DNA of 64,000 nt. It comes from Tubulanus polymorphus. Taxonomy: Eukaryota; Nemertea; Palaeonemertea; Tubulaniformes; Tubulanidae. Below the pieces are notes generated by a model that saw only the letters and a list, made by a program, of their open reading frames with translations, was not told the DNA's origin and searched no databases. The position numbers and the translations under genes are program-made. Position 1 is the first letter of the stretch, and each line of letters begins with the position of its first letter. Positions 61,621-64,000 of this stretch are shown in pieces. Location of the stretch: assembly GCF_964204645.1 (NCBI RefSeq), contig NC_134029.1, positions 23,826,450 to 23,890,449 of the forward strand. Direction: 5' to 3'.

Positions 61621-64000
61621 TCACACGGTCGATTCGGCTAACATAGTTTTCCTCAATTTATCTTTACGATTACAATTGCGTATCGATAGACAACAGATTA
61701 TCAACAATATCACCGATAAAACGCTTCCTACAACATAACAAGAACTTATCACCCAAAACGCGTAATTATACAACCACGGATCGCAATAGATCGGGTCGCC
61801 TGGTTCATCGCGAACAGCGTTAAATTTATTCTTCAAACGATATACCCACACATTACCTGCCAATAGAAAACAATACAGGCAACTATCAGGAAGAACCTCA
61901 TTTCCAACTGATATTCTATGTATCCAAACACACGAAGTTAGGCCATGAAATATCCAATATATAGAATCGTTTGATAATGATCAATTTCAATTTTGCTTTT
62001 TGGATGAAAATCTGGCAAGCGGAAAATCTTTCTTTCGTCACATTGTTAGTCATATAGTCTTATGTAAATACTGAGACATTTACTGATCGTGTATTTGTAA
62101 GTAAACATGTGTAATGGTCAGAGAGATTCAGGATTAATTCCGTATATAACTCACCGGCCACGAACACCATCAAACCGAGTATATTTACGAATGCCAGTAA
62201 GGGACACATTTTAAAGATGCAATTCGTCAGCGGAGTCGCGTGAGGATCGTTCGTACGGAGTGGTTTACATTCGAGTCTTTGCATGATAATCAATGTTATC
62301 ATCAGTACAGACGGAACTAATGTGACCAGTATTCCTGATATTCCTGCCACCAACATAAATATAGGAACGAACTTCTCCGCTGGACACTGGTCGAGATATG
62401 AAGTACCTACAACCAAAAATGAAACATGAAGATGCATAACTCAAAACTCAAAACGCAGCATTTTTTGACTACGTATCTTTTCACTTTTCAAACTATTTTT
62501 TAGTTTTTGTAACCAATTCATTTTCGCGATTGAATTGTGGCCCACTCACTCACCTACGATAAACATTGATATTGGTAATGCTGATGATAGACCTAGAGGT
62601 ATAATAATCCAAACTGAAATATATAACCGTATAACATATTATTAGCGGTATGGATGGATTGTATCCGACTAAATGTATTTGCTTTCGGTGCTTCCTATTT
62701 ACTCACAAGAAGTACATAGAATAGTTACACATCGTCGCAGGAATTCGCCTTTATCTTCCGATTCTTTTAGCGCTACCTTTATTCGTCTGAATATTGACTT
62801 GGATTTCGTCGCTTGATCTTAACACGAAGAAACAAATGGAAAACGTTTATATAGATTATCGATAGAAAAAGACCAGCACCAGCAGCAGCAGCCGAGAGTT
62901 CCATCTTAGTTTGAATCATCGTTTGGATCTAAACTATGTATTTTGAAGAGAAATTAATTATCTAACTAACTGTACCTTTAGTCAAGGAGGTATATGACTG
63001 TCGAGTCTTCATGTGCTGCATAATATGGTGACCATTTCCTAAATGCTGACTGTATCTCAACTGTGCCATATCCTCCAATCCCAGTTCACTTCTGCGACCA
63101 ACTAACGGACTTTGCTGCTGAAATTGTTCGCTTGTTGGTCGATAATCCCGAGGAGACAAATTCTCGGCAGTTTGATGGCGATATTCACGAGGATGAAGAT
63201 AATTCTCAGCCGGGTACTGACGATACTCTCTCCCGGAGCTGCTATCTGACGATAATTGATGCATTTGACGATATTCCCTCGTGAGGCTATCCGGTAATCC
63301 AGGCCGATACTCGCGTCCCAGGCTCGAACCTCTTACACCGCCAGCGTAAGCCGATCCGTAACTACTACTCGACATCGTTGGTAGCTGTAAGATGATCGTA
63401 TCGAAAAATTAAATTAAAGATTGTCTGAAGTTTGAACGCAATCCTGAGGTAGATATATACTAGCAAACGAGACTGCACAATTATAACTTCCTCCGTGCTT
63501 GTGAATTAAACTCGAAAGTGGTTTTAATAAGAGTCAATAAAGAGTCGCTCGAGACAAACTGGTTTTAATAGTGACTTTCCTAAATAATTCTCGCACAAAA
63601 CAAGTTCCCACCAATAGCATGAAGCGCATTAGGTCGATAGGTAAAATATTCATTTTTCAGAAAATCATAAATCATGGAATATTTCGGAATAGCTGCGCGC
63701 TGCGAATATTGCAGTTTCTGTTTAGCACGAATAGTGCAAATATATACAAGTACTTCGAGCTGGAAATCATTTACTGGTGCGAGAATTATCAAACAAACTA
63801 CAGCTCCTTAGAGGCTTTCGAACAAGATTAATTTCCAAAGTTAATCATCTTAATTTAGCTCATCTCGGTCATTTCCAGTTCCGTAAGAAACACGTTCCGT
63901 ATTCACATCATTCAGTTTTAGCTTACCTTGTCATTTTGTTTCGGCATCGAGGGTGGGCTGCCGTGCACTTGCAGTAGTTTTTCGCACTGCTGTTGATCCT
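61621..64000 (-). CDS. TMEM272-like four-TM protein, 5' end off window
   Basis: Exons: 64000(edge)-63927, 63384-62976, 62817-62707, 62613-62554, 62406-62155, 61856-61621, all joining in phase. The first gives DQQQCEKLLQVHGSPPSMPK and runs in frame through LPT into the ATG at 63375, so the true start may lie further right; 63375 remains an alternative (352 aa). A long cytosolic head carries REYR motifs. The TMs are about IIIPLGLSSALPISMFIVG, VPIFMLVAGISGILVTLVP, LLAFVNILGLMVFVAGNVWV and NYAFWVISSCYVVGSVLSVI, with the TYLDQCPAEKFVPI-like (SYLDQCPAEKFVPI) and GDPIYCDPWLYNYAFW signatures of TMEM272-type proteins. The function of the family is unknown. The protein ends KTMLAESTV, which resembles a class I PDZ ligand. 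Confidence 0.82.

Overview
The window is nuclear DNA from an animal. Genes are heavily spliced, with GT-AG introns from about 75 bp to several kb, codon use is relaxed, the background is AT-rich, and short palindromic repeats are dense. The gene set points to a marine invertebrate: a YTHDC2-type helicase, an 11-TM polycystin, a C-terminal kinesin, SMU1, an ODF3-type axonemal protein and a TMEM272-like membrane protein. A spiralian (mollusc, annelid or brachiopod type) is a guess; no species is claimed. All exon models were assembled by eye from splice signals, reading phase and remembered family similarity, so individual boundaries may be off by a base or two.

Layout. 246-8704 (-): the first 20 coding exons of a YTHDC2-like RNA helicase, whose C-terminal YTH part lies off the left edge. 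9-21 kb: no convincing gene, two weak candidates on the + strand, tandem repeats and foldback elements. 21280-38832 (+): one open 31-exon model of 2379 codons. It encodes a signal peptide, a Thr/Ser-rich mucin-like tandem repeat region, a GAIN-like region, TM1, a PLAT domain, the polycystin 11-TM block, a coiled coil, and then a ZU5-like region followed by two death-domain-like modules. An intronless class A GPCR (27937-29187, -) sits inside one of its introns. 40987-53208 (+): a kinesin-14 with a C-terminal motor, carrying an intronless GT32-type glycosyltransferase (43282-44241, -) in an intron. 54926-59124 (-): complete SMU1 (513 aa). 59448-60911 (+): complete ODF3/CIMAP-type protein, divergent from SMU1 across 323 bp containing an RFX X-box-like site. 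61621-64000 (-): a four-TM TMEM272-like protein whose 5' end runs off the right edge.

The most interesting item is the possible polycystin-ZU5-death-death fusion, in which a mechanosensory or chemosensory-type channel subunit would carry apoptosis/innate-immunity-type signalling modules on its cytosolic tail. Second is a scattered family of palindromic elements that share a hammerhead-ribozyme-like core whose stem II covaries between copies. A third is a 200-bp higher-order tandem repeat between the kinesin and SMU1 that combines CCAAT-box, octamer and telomere-like motifs.

The genes do not form an operon or a pathway. YTHDC2 (germline RNA), ODF3 (sperm axoneme) and the C-terminal kinesin could all be germline-biased, but that is inference only.
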